A stretch of DNA of 64,000 nucleotides from Streptomyces sp. CB02414 (GCF_001905385.1 NZ_LIPF01000014.1:1-64000); one strand, 5' to 3'. Shown: positions 53,632-63,128, counted from the first letter of the stretch. Notes: generated by a model from the sequence alone, not told the origin. Made by a program: numbers and translations.

Positions 53632-54129
53632 ATGTCGTTCCTCCGCCGCCGCAGCGCCACGCCCGCCGGGCCCGACTTCGACGTACTGGCCATGGACCCG
53701 GGCGACTGGCCCGGCAATCTGGGCGCCGGGCTGCTGCCCGCGCCCGACGGCAGCTGCCAGGGCGTCTTCCTGCGCTACGACCTGTTCGGCGGCCGCGGCC
53801 CCGCGATGATCATCGGCAACCTGCCGGAGGGCTCCCCGGCCCGCGAGGTCCCCGAGGGCGAGATCCCCTTCGAGGTGGCCCAGCTGCTGCTGGCCCTGGA
53901 GAACGACGAGGAGGTCACGGTCGCCGGCGCCGAGGACGTCCCGGTGATGCAGGGCGACAACCTGCTCATCGTGCGCCGCCTCAAGCTCTCCGAGAGCCGG
54001 ATCTCCTGCGTGCAGTTCGACCGCAGCGACGGCGTCCTGGTGACCATCGCCGCCTGGGACCGCCCCATCACCGACGACCTGTACGCCCTGCTGAAGCCCC
54101 TCCCGGCGGAGCTTTTCCAGCAGGGCTGA
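53632..54129 (+). CDS. Conserved hypothetical protein
   Basis: A 165-residue cytoplasmic protein starting at the ATG at 53632. It has a conserved-looking middle region (DGSCQGVFLRYDLFGG, EGEIPFEVAQLLLALENDEEV) and ends SCVQFDRSDGVLVTIAAWDRPITDDLYALL. I do not recognise a catalytic motif. It is convergent with the peptidoglycan amidase (9 bp between stops). Coding is well supported by length, codon use and motif density. Confidence 0.72.
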   Translation: MSFLRRRSATPAGPDFDVLAMDPGDWPGNLGAGLLPAPDGSCQGVFLRYDLFGGRGPAMIIGNLPEGSPAREVPEGEIPFEVAQLLLALENDEEVTVAGAEDVPVMQGDNLLIVRRLKLSESRISCVQFDRSDGVLVTIAAWDRPITDDLYALLKPLPAELFQQG

Positions 54130-54138
54130 CCCGGGCGG

Positions 54139-56073
54139 CTACCGCATGGTCGAGAGCGTGACGTCGGCGGCGCGCACGTACCCGACCCGGTGGCCGTACT
54201 GGATCTGGTAGTACACGTCCCGCCCGGTCACCACCCGGTGGGAGGCCTCGTCGAAGGTCACCGCGTAGTAGTACTCCCCGGCCACCCGCTCACCCACCAC
54301 GTACTTCTGGCCCGCGAGCACCCGGTACGGCAGCGGCGACACGGCCTGGGCGGGCACGCCCGCCGGGTAGGCGGCCTTCTCCGGGTACGCCCGCCCGTAC
54401 ACGGGGACGCTGTCCAGCCCCTTCCTCGGAGTGATCACCCGGCCCGAGGCGGGGACCGCCGCCGGACTCTTCCCCGGGTTGCGGAACCACGCCTTCTGCC
54501 CCAGGTACCAGATCGCCGTCCAGTCGCCCCACCGGTCGGCCACCGCGTACTGCTGTCCCGTGGAGACCCGGGAGGACAGGTCGTTCACCCCGGTCGTCGG
54601 AGTGGTGCCCAGGCCGATGTCCCTGATCAGCGGCGCGTTCACGTCGTGGTCCGAGTACAGCCGGACCGCGCTCGATCCGTGCACCGCGCAGGACTCGCCC
54701 CTTGTCTCGCAGCCGGTGTACTCCGGACGGTTGGCGGCGTAGTCGGGGCGGATCGTCACCAGGCCGGACCTCTTGCCGGCGGTCGGCTCGAAGGGGCGGC
54801 CGAGCAGCTTGAAGTAGTGCCCCCAGTCCCAGTACGGGCCGGGATCGGTGTGCATGCCCGGGATGGTCGCCGTGGTGGTGCCCGGTACGTTGTCGTGGCC
54901 GAGGATGTGCTGCCGGTCCAGCGGGATGTCGTACTTCTTCGCCAGGTACTTCACCAGCCGCGCCGACGACCGGTACATCGCCTCCGTGTACCAGGCGTCC
55001 GGCTCCGCGAGGAAACCCTCGTGCTCCAGGCCGATCGACTTGGCGTTGACGTACCAGTTCCCCGCGTGCCAGGCCACGTCCTTCGCCTTCACGTGCTGGG
55101 CGATGTGGCCGTCGGTGGAGCGCAGGGTGTAGTTCCAGGAGACGTAGGTGGGATCCTGGACCATGTTGAGGACGCCGTTCCAGGCGCCCTCCGTGTCATG
55201 CACGACGATGTAGCGGACGCGCTGTGAGGCGGGCCGGTTCCCCAGGTCGTGGTTGCCGTAGTCGCCGTCCCCGAACTCCTCGTACGGCGCCGGGATCCAC
55301 TCGCAGGAGACCGACCGCGGGCACTCGGTGCCGGCGGACCTCGCGGCCCGCAGACCCGCGTCGTCCAGCTGGGACACGTCGGCCGCCACGCCGGGGCGGG
55401 CGGCCAGGGCGACCCGCTGCCCGGCGTCCGTGGTCCGCCGCTCGCCCGCGCGGATCACCTCGAACACGTCGTCCGCGTACGCCGCCGCGGTCGCCGAGTC
55501 CTCGGCGCCCGAGAAGCGCGCCACCGCCCCGTACCAGTCCGCCGGGTCCGCGCTCAGCGGCTCGCCCAGGTCCCGCTGGGCGGCCGCCAGCAGCGCGGCA
55601 CCGCCGGACACGTTCGCGGCCGGGTCGGTGCGCAGGGCCTCGGGGCTCAGACCGGTCAGCTCGGCCGCCCTCGGCAGGGTGGTGAGCCGCGCCGGCAGGC
55701 CGGCGGGCGGGGCGGTCGTCGGCGCGGGGCGCAGCGGGGGGCGGGCGTCGTCGCCGCGCGGGTCCTCGGTGCCCTCACTGTGGTGCGACGCCCCGGCCAG
55801 TGCCGTGCGCGCGTCGGTGAGGTGCAGCGGTCCGTAGCCGCCGGTCACGCTCGGCGCGCCGCCGTGCGCGTCCCAGCGGGACTGGAGGTAGGAGACGCCC
55901 AGCAGGACGCTCTGCGGCACCTGGTACTCGGCCGCCGCGTCGGCGAAGGCCCGCTGCAGGCGGTCCGGGGCGGGCGGTGCGTCCGGCGACCGGGCGGCGG
56001 AGGGCGCGGCGCCGAGCAGCGGCAGCAGCAGGGCCGCGGTGGCCAGGGCGGGCACGACGGGGAATCTGCGCAA
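54139..56073 (-). CDS. Secreted N-acetylmuramoyl-L-alanine amidase
   Basis: A 644-residue peptidoglycan hydrolase. The start is a TTG at 56073 with AGGAGG 5 bp upstream. Signal peptide (to about 27), a helical lysozyme-like region (about 40-200), and the Amidase_2 domain with zinc ligands in YIVVHDTEG, the GLEHEGF block and GMHTDPGPYWDW. Its substrate is the bond between muramic acid and L-Ala. Multiple SH3-like tail repeats (RVGYVRAADVTL, QYAVADRWGDWTAIWYLGQ) bind wall. No partner gene. Confidence 0.92.
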   Translation of the reverse strand: MRRFPVVPALATAALLLPLLGAAPSAARSPDAPPAPDRLQRAFADAAAEYQVPQSVLLGVSYLQSRWDAHGGAPSVTGGYGPLHLTDARTALAGASHHSEGTEDPRGDDARPPLRPAPTTAPPAGLPARLTTLPRAAELTGLSPEALRTDPAANVSGGAALLAAAQRDLGEPLSADPADWYGAVARFSGAEDSATAAAYADDVFEVIRAGERRTTDAGQRVALAARPGVAADVSQLDDAGLRAARSAGTECPRSVSCEWIPAPYEEFGDGDYGNHDLGNRPASQRVRYIVVHDTEGAWNGVLNMVQDPTYVSWNYTLRSTDGHIAQHVKAKDVAWHAGNWYVNAKSIGLEHEGFLAEPDAWYTEAMYRSSARLVKYLAKKYDIPLDRQHILGHDNVPGTTTATIPGMHTDPGPYWDWGHYFKLLGRPFEPTAGKRSGLVTIRPDYAANRPEYTGCETRGESCAVHGSSAVRLYSDHDVNAPLIRDIGLGTTPTTGVNDLSSRVSTGQQYAVADRWGDWTAIWYLGQKAWFRNPGKSPAAVPASGRVITPRKGLDSVPVYGRAYPEKAAYPAGVPAQAVSPLPYRVLAGQKYVVGERVAGEYYYAVTFDEASHRVVTGRDVYYQIQYGHRVGYVRAADVTLSTMR

Positions 56074-56177
56074 AGCGGCCTCCTGTGACGGTCGGACGTG
56101 GCGGGGCGTGAGCGACGGACTGTGCGGGGCCGGGCGTGGGTCAGTGGTACCCGGCGGTCGGACGATCCGTCAATCAT

Positions 56178-56191
56178 GCCGCCATGGCGGC
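56178..56191. promoter_or_regulatory. 14-bp palindrome upstream of the amidase
   Basis: GCCGCCATGGCGGC is a perfect palindrome 105 bp before the TTG start at 56073. It is a candidate operator but GC-rich enough to be chance. Confidence 0.3.
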
Positions 56192-56274
56192 GATTTCCCA
56201 CGTCAGCAGGGGGTCGGGCGAGTTTCGGGGTGGCGGCTCACCGGCCTGGGCGGCGTCAGTGGCGTACACCAATG

Positions 56275-56332
56275 GCCCCTGTCAGGGGCAGAAGAAATCC
56301 GCGGTGCGCCCTCCCGGGAGGGCGCACCGCGG
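56275..56332 (-). terminator. Tandem hairpins after the phosphotransferase gene
   Basis: GCCCCTG-T-CAGGGGC (56275-56289) lies beside a perfect 34-bp palindrome at 56299-56332 (17-bp arms, no loop). The larger hairpin is 16 bp beyond the stop of the leftward gene at 56349 and would end its transcript before the amidase promoter. Confidence 0.7.
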
Positions 56333-56348
56333 ACCGATGCCGCGTCGC

Positions 56349-57491
56349 TCAGCGGGTGCCGACCGCCGCGCGGACGGCCCTGCGGGCCATCTGGCAGTCG
56401 TCGTGCAGCCGGCGCAGCAGCAGCCGCTGCTCCTCGCCGGAGGGCACGGTGCCCGGCTGGGCGGGCACCGGCTGAGCCGGGACCGTGTCCTGCATCGAGC
56501 GCTGCACGGCCGTCTCGTAGGTACGGATCTCCCGGGTGAGCACCAGCATCAGGTTCACCAGGAAGGCGTCCCGCGCGGCGGTGCCGCCCGACTGGGCGAT
56601 CTGGCTGATCTGCCGGCGGGCCACCGGGGCGTCGCCGAGCACCGCCCACAGGGTCGCCAGATCGTAGCCGGGCAGATACCAGCCCGCGTGCTCCCAGTCC
56701 ACCAGCACCGGACCGGCCGGTGACATGAGGATGTTGGACAGCAGCGCGTCACCGTGGCAGAACTGGCCCATGCCCTGGCGTCCGCTCGCGTGCGCGATAC
56801 CGTGCAGCAGCTTCTGGAGGTCGCCCAGGTCCCGGTCGGTGAGCAGCCCCAGTTCGTGGTACCGGGAGATCCGGGCCGCGTAGTCCAGCGGGGCGTCGAA
56901 GGTGCCGGCCGGCGGCCGCCAGGCGTTGAGCCGGCAGACCGCGCCGAGCGCCGCCCTGATGTCCGCCCGGGGCGGTGACTCCAGGGGGTGCCGCTGCAGT
57001 GCCGCCACCCGTCCGGGCATCCGCTCGATCACCAGTGTGCAGTTGTCCGGGTCCGCCGCGATCAGCCTCGGCACCCGCACCGGGGGGCGGTGCCGGACGA
57101 ACGAGCGGTATGCCCCTATCTCGTGCCGGACGCGCTCCGCCCACGCGGGGGAGTGGTCCAGTAAACACTTGGCGACCGCGGTGCTGCGCCCGGTCGTACC
57201 GACCAGGAGCACGGACCGCCCGGTGCGGCGCAGCACCTGCACCGGGGAGAACTCCGGGCAGATCCGGTGCACGGAGGCGATCGCCGTGCGCAACTGGGTG
57301 CCCTGCGGGCCGGACAGGTCGATTCTTCCGCTGAGCGGCTGCGTGCCGGGGCCCGCGCCGCGCCGCGCCCTGCCCGCCCCGAGCACCGGGGCCGCCGGAC
57401 GCGCGGGGGCGAGGTAGGGGCCGCCGCCCGCCGCCGGGCGGGGGTGCAGTGAGCGCTGCGGGGCGGACACGGAGGACGATGCTGCGTACAT
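56349..57491 (-). CDS. Phosphotransferase-fold (APH/choline-kinase-like) protein
   Basis: A 380-residue protein with the aminoglycoside-phosphotransferase kinase fold. Motifs: TAVAKCLLDHSP (nucleotide Lys), VIERMPG, FCHGDALLSNILMSPAGPVLVDWEHAG with catalytic Asp and metal Asp. It is not necessarily a resistance enzyme; many members phosphorylate small molecules. The ATG at 57491 follows GAAGGGAT. Divergent from the NsdA-like regulator across 286 bp. Confidence 0.88.
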   Translation of the reverse strand: MYAASSSVSAPQRSLHPRPAAGGGPYLAPARPAAPVLGAGRARRGAGPGTQPLSGRIDLSGPQGTQLRTAIASVHRICPEFSPVQVLRRTGRSVLLVGTTGRSTAVAKCLLDHSPAWAERVRHEIGAYRSFVRHRPPVRVPRLIAADPDNCTLVIERMPGRVAALQRHPLESPPRADIRAALGAVCRLNAWRPPAGTFDAPLDYAARISRYHELGLLTDRDLGDLQKLLHGIAHASGRQGMGQFCHGDALLSNILMSPAGPVLVDWEHAGWYLPGYDLATLWAVLGDAPVARRQISQIAQSGGTAARDAFLVNLMLVLTREIRTYETAVQRSMQDTVPAQPVPAQPGTVPSGEEQRLLLRRLHDDCQMARRAVRAAVGTR

Positions 57492-57777
57492 GGGCGAGAC
57501 AGATCCCTTCGTGTGCCTGCTGTGCCTGCCTGAAGAGCCGCGCCCGCCCCGCGTGGAGCGGGCGTCTCTTCCGAAAGCCGTCGCGCTGCCCGCCCGGCCG
57601 CCCGGAGCCACCCTGGGGAGTGACCCCCGCGGCGACCGGTCGGGGTGGCGCATTCCTACCTGACACCCCGCCGCCCGTGGCACACCATCTGGCGCACCCT
57701 GGCGAACGGTGGCGAATAGTCGCCCGGCAACCCGCACGGGGCTACTGTCAACTCAGCCGAGAACCTGGGGGCTTGAC

Positions 57778-59289
57778 GTGAGCAAAGAACCCAACACCCG
57801 TCTGTCGGACCTGTTCGGCCTGGCCGGCTGGTCCAAGGGCGAGCTCGCGAGGCTGGTCAACCGGCAGGCGGCGGCCATGGGCCACCCGCAGCTGGCGACC
57901 GACACCTCGCGGGTGCGGCGGTGGATCGACATGGGAGAGATCCCGCGCGATCCGGTGCCGCGGGTGCTGGCGGTTCTGTTCACCGAGCGTCTCGGCCGTG
58001 TCGTGACCATCGAGGACCTCGGTCTGGTCCGGCACGGGCGCGCGGGGAAACGGCAGGGCGGCGGGAGCGAGGAACATCCCGACGGAGTGCCGTGGGCGCC
58101 CGAGCGGACCGCGGCGGTCCTCACCGAATTCACGGGAATGGACCTCATGCTCAACCGACGCGGCTTGGTGGGCGCGGGCGCCGCGCTCGCCGCGGGCTCC
58201 GCACTCAGCAGCGCCATGCACGACTGGCTGCACACCGACCCGGCCCTGGCGGCCGACGCACCCGACCTCCACCACCCCCTGCACGCCGACCCCGCCGGGT
58301 TCGACCGCTACGAGGCCGCCCCCATCGGGTCGCAGGAAGTGGAGGAACTGGAGCGCTCGGTCGAAGTGTTCCGCGCCTGGGACGCCGCCCGCGGCGGCGG
58401 CCTGCAGCGCAAGGCCGTGGTGGGCCAGCTCAACGAGGTGGGCGGCATGCTCGCCTACCACCACCCACCCCACCTCCAGCGGCGTCTGTGGGGGGTCGCC
58501 GCCAACCTTGCCGTCCTGGCGGGCTGGATGTCGCACGACGTCGGCCTGGAACCGACGGCCCAGAAGTACTTCGTCATCGCCGCCCACGCCGCGCGCGAGG
58601 GCGGCGACCGGCCCCGGGCCGGCGAGGCGCTCTCCCGGGCGGCCCGCCAGATGGTGCACCTGGGCAAGCCCGACGAGGCACTGGACCTGATGAAGCTCGC
58701 CCAGTCGGGCTCCGGCGAGCAGGTGCTGCCGCGCACCAAGGCCATGCTCTACACGATCGAGGCCTGGGCGCAGGCTTCCATGGGCAAGGGCCAGGCGATG
58801 CGCCGCACGCTGGGGCGGGCCGAGGACCTCTTCGTCTCCTCCGACAAGGCGGACGTGCCGCCGCCGGACTGGATGCAGACGTTCAAGGAGGAGGACCTGT
58901 ACGGCATGCAGGCCCTGGCCTACCGGACGCTCGCCGAGTTCGAGCCGGGGGCCGCCGCGCACGCCCAGCACTACGCGGACAAGGCCCTGGCCCTCAGGAT
59001 CGACGGCCGGCAGCGGTCGAAGATCTTCGACTACCTGTCCATGGCCTCCGCCTGCTTCATCGCCGACGACCCCGAACAGGCGGACCGGTACGCGCGCCTG
59101 GCCCTGGTGTCGATGGGTTCCAACTCCTCCCAGCGGACCTGGGACCGCCTGCGGCAGATGTACCGGCTCACCGCGCAGTACGCCGGCTACCCGAAGATCC
59201 AGGAGCTGCGGGAGGAGATCGAACTGGCGCTGCCCAAGGGGAAGACGTCCAAGGGCAGGGGGAGCGGCGGCAGGACGGCCCAGGCGTAG
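57778..59289 (+). CDS. NsdA/NsdB-like regulator with TPR-type helices
   Basis: A 503-residue regulator of the Streptomyces NsdA/NsdB family (NsdA represses sporulation and antibiotic production in S. coelicolor). The N-terminal DNA-binding-like region (LSDLFGLAGWSKGELARLVNRQA...TSRVRRWIDMGEIPRDPVPR) is followed by the conserved central block WDAARGGGLQRKAVVGQLNEV and LAGWMSHDVGLEPTAQKYFVIAAHAAREGG, then TPR-like helices. The start is a GTG 7 bp after GGGGGC. A TACTGT -10 candidate lies at 57743-57748. This copy may be a paralogue. Confidence 0.85.
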   Translation: MSKEPNTRLSDLFGLAGWSKGELARLVNRQAAAMGHPQLATDTSRVRRWIDMGEIPRDPVPRVLAVLFTERLGRVVTIEDLGLVRHGRAGKRQGGGSEEHPDGVPWAPERTAAVLTEFTGMDLMLNRRGLVGAGAALAAGSALSSAMHDWLHTDPALAADAPDLHHPLHADPAGFDRYEAAPIGSQEVEELERSVEVFRAWDAARGGGLQRKAVVGQLNEVGGMLAYHHPPHLQRRLWGVAANLAVLAGWMSHDVGLEPTAQKYFVIAAHAAREGGDRPRAGEALSRAARQMVHLGKPDEALDLMKLAQSGSGEQVLPRTKAMLYTIEAWAQASMGKGQAMRRTLGRAEDLFVSSDKADVPPPDWMQTFKEEDLYGMQALAYRTLAEFEPGAAAHAQHYADKALALRIDGRQRSKIFDYLSMASACFIADDPEQADRYARLALVSMGSNSSQRTWDRLRQMYRLTAQYAGYPKIQELREEIELALPKGKTSKGRGSGGRTAQA

Positions 59290-59321
59290 CGCACGCCGTC
59301 TCCGCTTGGTGTCCGCCGCCC

Positions 59322-60626
59322 CTACTTCGGCGTCACCCGGGCCACCAGCACGCAGGCGTCCTCCCGGCGCAGGGACCCGCCGGTCTCCTCCGACACGATC
59401 CGCAGGATGTCTTGCGCCGAGCTCGCTGCGGTCAGCCGGGGGGCCAGGGCGAGGAGGCGTCGCCGCCCCGCCGGCACGAGTCCGCCGGTGTGCAGCAGCA
59501 ACAGGTCGCCGGCTTCGAGGGTGGTCTCGTCCTGCCAGGCCGGCGCGTGCCCCGTCCCGTCGCGGAACAGCAGCGGGGCGGGGCCGTCGGCGTGCGCCCA
59601 CGCCAGGGTGCGGCTTTCGGGCCGGTAGCCGCAGAACACGGCGCCGCGCACGGGCGGCAGGACGGTGGACCGCAGCGACCGGGCGAGGCGGTCCGGAAGT
59701 CCGGCGGGCCGGACGCCCGCCGCCGCCAGGCCGCGCAGCGCGCCGATCACCATCGCCGGACCGTGGGCCGGGCCGGCGTCGGCGTCGGGGAGTTCGCCGA
59801 CGCTCAGCAGCGTTTCGTCACCGGCGAGCGGGTACGCGTCGTACCAGACGCCGCACCGGGGCGTGTCCGCCGCGGCGGGCAGGTACCCGGCCGCCAGGTC
59901 AAGACCGGGCCGTCCCTGGTCCGGGAATCGCAGGAGGCCGTGCCAGGGCGGCGGCACGGCTTCCCGCGGTTCGGCCGCGGCCGGCGGACGGTGCCGGAAC
60001 GAGTCACGGGTCTCGCTCACGGCGAGCTGGCTGCGGCGCAGTGCGCTGACGTCCCGCAGGACCGCCCACATCGAGGCGGTGCTGCCGTCGGCGTCGAGCA
60101 CGGGCTCGCCCATCATGTGCACGGTCCGTACGGTGCCGTCGGGGCGCACGACGCGGAACTCCCCGTCGATGGGCCGGCCGTCGACGAGGCAGCCCGTGAC
60201 CATCGCGGTCAGTTTCGGCCGGTCCTCGGCGAGGACCAGGGACGGGAACTCGTCGAGGCTGAGGGGGAGGGCGGCGGGGTCGCGGCCGAGGATCTGGAAG
60301 AGCTCCCCGGACCACTCGGCCTCGTCCGTCAGCAGGTTCCACTCCGCGCTGCCGACCCTGCTGAGCAGCGAGCCGGGGCGGGGCGCGGTCGCCGGGCCGT
60401 CCCTCAACTCGGCCAAGTGCGCGTCGAGGTCGCTGAGCTGATGCAGCGCCAGGTCGTACAGGGCGCGCTGCCAGCGTCCGCGGGGATCCGTTCCGTCGCC
60501 CTGACTGCCCCGTCGTACGGCGTCCACGTCGCCCTTGAGCCGCCGCGCCTGCGATATGAGCGCCTCGACCGAGCCGCGTCCCGGTGGCTGGGCGGCTGGG
60601 TGGTCCGCGGAGAGATGGGACGACAT
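59322..60626 (-). CDS. PAS protein with degenerate SpoIIE/PP2C domain
   Basis: A 434-residue cytosolic protein. A helical N-terminus (about 15-85), PAS with PAC-like region (about 95-225) and a SpoIIE-like domain (about 250-430: WYDAYPLAGDETLLSVGELPD...LLLHTGGLVPAGRRRL...EDACVLVARV). Compared with the active phosphatase at 47-2131, the Asp of VVGDVMG is Glu (SVGELPD) and the Asp of YTDGL is Gly (HTGGL). Loss of two metal ligands predicts an inactive or altered phosphatase acting by binding. The ATG follows CGGAGTG. Confidence 0.85.
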   Translation of the reverse strand: MSSHLSADHPAAQPPGRGSVEALISQARRLKGDVDAVRRGSQGDGTDPRGRWQRALYDLALHQLSDLDAHLAELRDGPATAPRPGSLLSRVGSAEWNLLTDEAEWSGELFQILGRDPAALPLSLDEFPSLVLAEDRPKLTAMVTGCLVDGRPIDGEFRVVRPDGTVRTVHMMGEPVLDADGSTASMWAVLRDVSALRRSQLAVSETRDSFRHRPPAAAEPREAVPPPWHGLLRFPDQGRPGLDLAAGYLPAAADTPRCGVWYDAYPLAGDETLLSVGELPDADAGPAHGPAMVIGALRGLAAAGVRPAGLPDRLARSLRSTVLPPVRGAVFCGYRPESRTLAWAHADGPAPLLFRDGTGHAPAWQDETTLEAGDLLLLHTGGLVPAGRRRLLALAPRLTAASSAQDILRIVSEETGGSLRREDACVLVARVTPK

Positions 60627-60755
60627 GACGCACTCCGATGTGCAGACGGTACGAACCAGGGCGGAACCGAGGCCGGCGGAAGGACCGTTACGACTGTTGC
60701 ACAGCCCGAGAGGCCCCGTAAGGGGTTTGGCAAGACACGATACGGTGGTGCTTCC

Positions 60756-60765
60756 GGCATATGCC
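60756..60765. promoter_or_regulatory. Palindrome GGCATATGCC in the gap before the PAS gene
   Basis: A perfect 10-bp, A/T-centred palindrome 130 bp upstream of 60626, in a 273-bp gap that otherwise holds no gene. Candidate operator; its partner is unknown. Confidence 0.3.
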
Positions 60766-60899
60766 ACAGTCTCCCCGGAGTGACTTCGGCACCCGATGGG
60801 CGTACGTGTCCCGCCCGCCAAGTCGTAGGAGATCTACGGGACTTGACGGGTGCGCGCCCTCGCCGGAGTTGTCGCCCGCATGTTCGGTGGACCCCTGTT

Positions 60900-61919
60900 C
60901 TAAGGCGCGTCGTACAGCGCGGGCCGGGGTGCCAGACCGACGGGCGTGCGCGACCCCGTCTCCAGCGCCCGCACGCCCGCTTCGGCGACCGCGGACGCCG
61001 CGTACCCGTCCCAGGCACCCGGTCCGGTGACCCGTCCCCGCCGGGTGGCGTCGACCCAGTCCTGCACCTCGCGGTCGTAGGCGTCCGCGAACCGCACGAG
61101 GTAGTCCTGCGGCACCTCCTCACGGGCACCGCCCGCCGCCGTCACCACCATGGCGTGCGCGTCCCCGATCCGGGCGCTGCCCGCCTCACAGACGGCCTCG
61201 CACCGCACCTCGTAGCCGAAGCCGCAGTTGACGAAGATCTCCACGTCGACCAGGGCGCCCCCCTCGGTCTCGAAGAGCACCAACTGCGGGTCGAGCAGTC
61301 CCTCGGGCGCTCCCGCCGACGGACGCGGCCGCAGGACGGTCACCGCGGTCAGCTCCTGCCCGAGCAGCCAGCGGGCCGCGTCGATCTCGTGCGTGACGGA
61401 ACTGGTGACCAGCATCCCGGAGGTGAAGTGCGGCGGGGAGGACACGTTGCGGTGGACGCAGTGCAGCATCAGCGGCCGGCCCAGCCGCCCGCCGTCCAGC
61501 AGCGACTTCAGCTGCCGGTACTCCGCGTCGTAGCGCCGCATGAACCCGATTTGCGCCAGCCTGCGGCCCAGCCGTGCCTCCGCCTCCACCACGCGCAGCG
61601 CGCCCGCGGAGTCCGGCACCATCGGCTTCTCGCACAGCACCGGCAGCCCTCGCGCGAAGGCGGCCAGCAGAGCCTCCTCGTGCGCCTCGCCGGGCGAGGC
61701 GATCAGCACGGCCTCCACGCCCGGCCCGTCCAGCGCGGCCTCGACGTCCGTGTGCACCACGACTCCGTCGATCCCGCCCGCGGCCGCCTTCGCCCGTTCG
61801 GCGTCGGGGTCCGCGACGGCGGCGACCCTGGCGCCGCTCACCACCCGGTCGAGGCGCCGTACGTGGTCGGCGCCCATGTGTCCCGCGCCCAGCACCGCCA
61901 CACCCAGAAGTTCGCTCAC
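60900..61919 (-). CDS. Gfo/Idh/MocA family NAD(P)-dependent oxidoreductase
   Basis: A 339-residue sugar or polyol dehydrogenase. N-terminal Rossmann fold VAVLGAGHMGADHVRRL (about 6-22), VLCEKPM with catalytic Lys (about 95) and a C-terminal alpha/beta domain with MRRYDAEYRQL and SSVTHEIDAARWLLG (candidate catalytic His). It resembles inositol-type dehydrogenases. GTG start after GGAG. The GGTAC-GT-GTACC dyad at 61965-61976 lies 46 bp upstream. Confidence 0.9.
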   Translation of the reverse strand: MSELLGVAVLGAGHMGADHVRRLDRVVSGARVAAVADPDAERAKAAAGGIDGVVVHTDVEAALDGPGVEAVLIASPGEAHEEALLAAFARGLPVLCEKPMVPDSAGALRVVEAEARLGRRLAQIGFMRRYDAEYRQLKSLLDGGRLGRPLMLHCVHRNVSSPPHFTSGMLVTSSVTHEIDAARWLLGQELTAVTVLRPRPSAGAPEGLLDPQLVLFETEGGALVDVEIFVNCGFGYEVRCEAVCEAGSARIGDAHAMVVTAAGGAREEVPQDYLVRFADAYDREVQDWVDATRRGRVTGPGAWDGYAASAVAEAGVRALETGSRTPVGLAPRPALYDAP

Positions 61920-61964
61920 GCTCCGCCGGCTCCTTCCCCGTCCGCGGCGCACCCGCGGAGCGCG

Positions 61965-61976
61965 GGTACGTGTACC
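61965..61976. promoter_or_regulatory. GGTAC-GT-GTACC dyad before the oxidoreductase
   Basis: Perfect 5-bp arms around GT, between the oxidoreductase start (61919) and the preceding gene end (62034). Candidate operator; no regulator gene adjacent. Confidence 0.35.
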
Positions 61977-62033
61977 GCGAACAGGGTTTCACGGTCGTCA
62001 AGAGGGGCGGGGTGCCGCACGCAGGTGCGGGCG

Positions 62034-63128
62034 TCAGTACCGCAGTACGCCCGCGATGCCCTCCACCTCGCCGAGCGCCCCGTCCGGGACGAAGCGGACG
62101 TCCGCGCCGGTCTCCAGGCACTGCTCGACGATCTCGTCCACGATGTCCTCGCGGGCGTCGAGATCGCCGTCGTACGCCGGGAGCAGGTGTTCGCCGTCGT
62201 CTCGCATCGTCACTTTGAAGTTCTCCTCGACGGCCAGCAGCCGGACCCGGCCGGTGTGCGCGCTCTCCCACAGCTCGTCGACGCCGGCCGCGAAGTCCTT
62301 GCGCCCGCGGGCGGCGTCCAGTTCCCTGGCGACGTCCTCGACGGAGCCGCGCGCCTCGTCGTCGAGTACGGGCGCCACCGCCTGCCACACGGCGTCGGCC
62401 GTGCCGTGCGCGAGGCCTCCGTGCGGGACGAGCACCGCGTCCCGCACGGTGTTCCCGGTCTCCTCCAGCACGGACAGCGCGGGCTGCGGGCCGGTGACGT
62501 ACAGCGGCCGGGGGTGCGCGCGCAGGACCCGGCCCATCTCGGTGTCGGCGTCGCGCAGGAACCGGCGGGTGTTCTCGTCCCGGAAGGTGCTCGGCGAGTC
62601 GCCGATCCGCTCCATGCGTTCGGGGTCGAAGTCCAGCGGCGGGCGGTCCATGGGGAATCCGCCGGTGCGGTCCTCGACGACCCTTCCCGCCCCGCCGCTC
62701 CACAGGGTGACCCGGTCGGCGGCGACCGACAGCACCCAGAACGGCCGCTCGGCGGCCTGCGCGGCGACGAGGTTGCGGGTCAGGAAGGTGTCCGAGAGGA
62801 CGACGCGCTCCGGGACGGAACGGGTGAGGGTCCAGACCTGGTGCTCACCCGGCGCTGCGAAGATCGCCAGGCCGTCCTCGGTGTGCGAGAGGTCGACCTC
62901 CGCCAGGGCCCGGTCGAGTTCCCGGGACACCTCCATGCGGCGCTCACGGGTGACCGCCGGGTCGTCCTGCAACTGCTTCTTGGCCTCGGCGACCGCGTTG
63001 CGCAGCCGGACGGGGTCACCGGCGTTGTCCGGCTCGCGGCGGTGCGTCGGCGTCAGCACGGACACGGCCGGGTAGGGGCGGGGGCGCCGGAGTTCGGCGA
63101 GGGCGGCGGGACTCAGATCGTGCTCCAT
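62034..63128 (-). CDS. baeRF3-type (archaeo-eukaryotic release-factor-like) protein
   Basis: A 364-residue protein of the bacterial archaeo-eukaryotic release factor-like families (type 3). Blocks: PAVSVLTPTHRREPDNAGDPVRLRN, LAIFAAPGEHQVWTL, VLSVAADRVTLWSGG, RPLYVTGPQPALSVLEE, and C-terminal ETGADVRFVPDGALGEVEGIAGVLRY, comparable to the eRF1 domains. Some members are thought to act on ribosomes or RNA; role unproven. The ATG at 63128 has no ribosome site, so the start is uncertain. Confidence 0.82.
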   Translation of the reverse strand: MEHDLSPAALAELRRPRPYPAVSVLTPTHRREPDNAGDPVRLRNAVAEAKKQLQDDPAVTRERRMEVSRELDRALAEVDLSHTEDGLAIFAAPGEHQVWTLTRSVPERVVLSDTFLTRNLVAAQAAERPFWVLSVAADRVTLWSGGAGRVVEDRTGGFPMDRPPLDFDPERMERIGDSPSTFRDENTRRFLRDADTEMGRVLRAHPRPLYVTGPQPALSVLEETGNTVRDAVLVPHGGLAHGTADAVWQAVAPVLDDEARGSVEDVARELDAARGRKDFAAGVDELWESAHTGRVRLLAVEENFKVTMRDDGEHLLPAYDGDLDAREDIVDEIVEQCLETGADVRFVPDGALGEVEGIAGVLRY

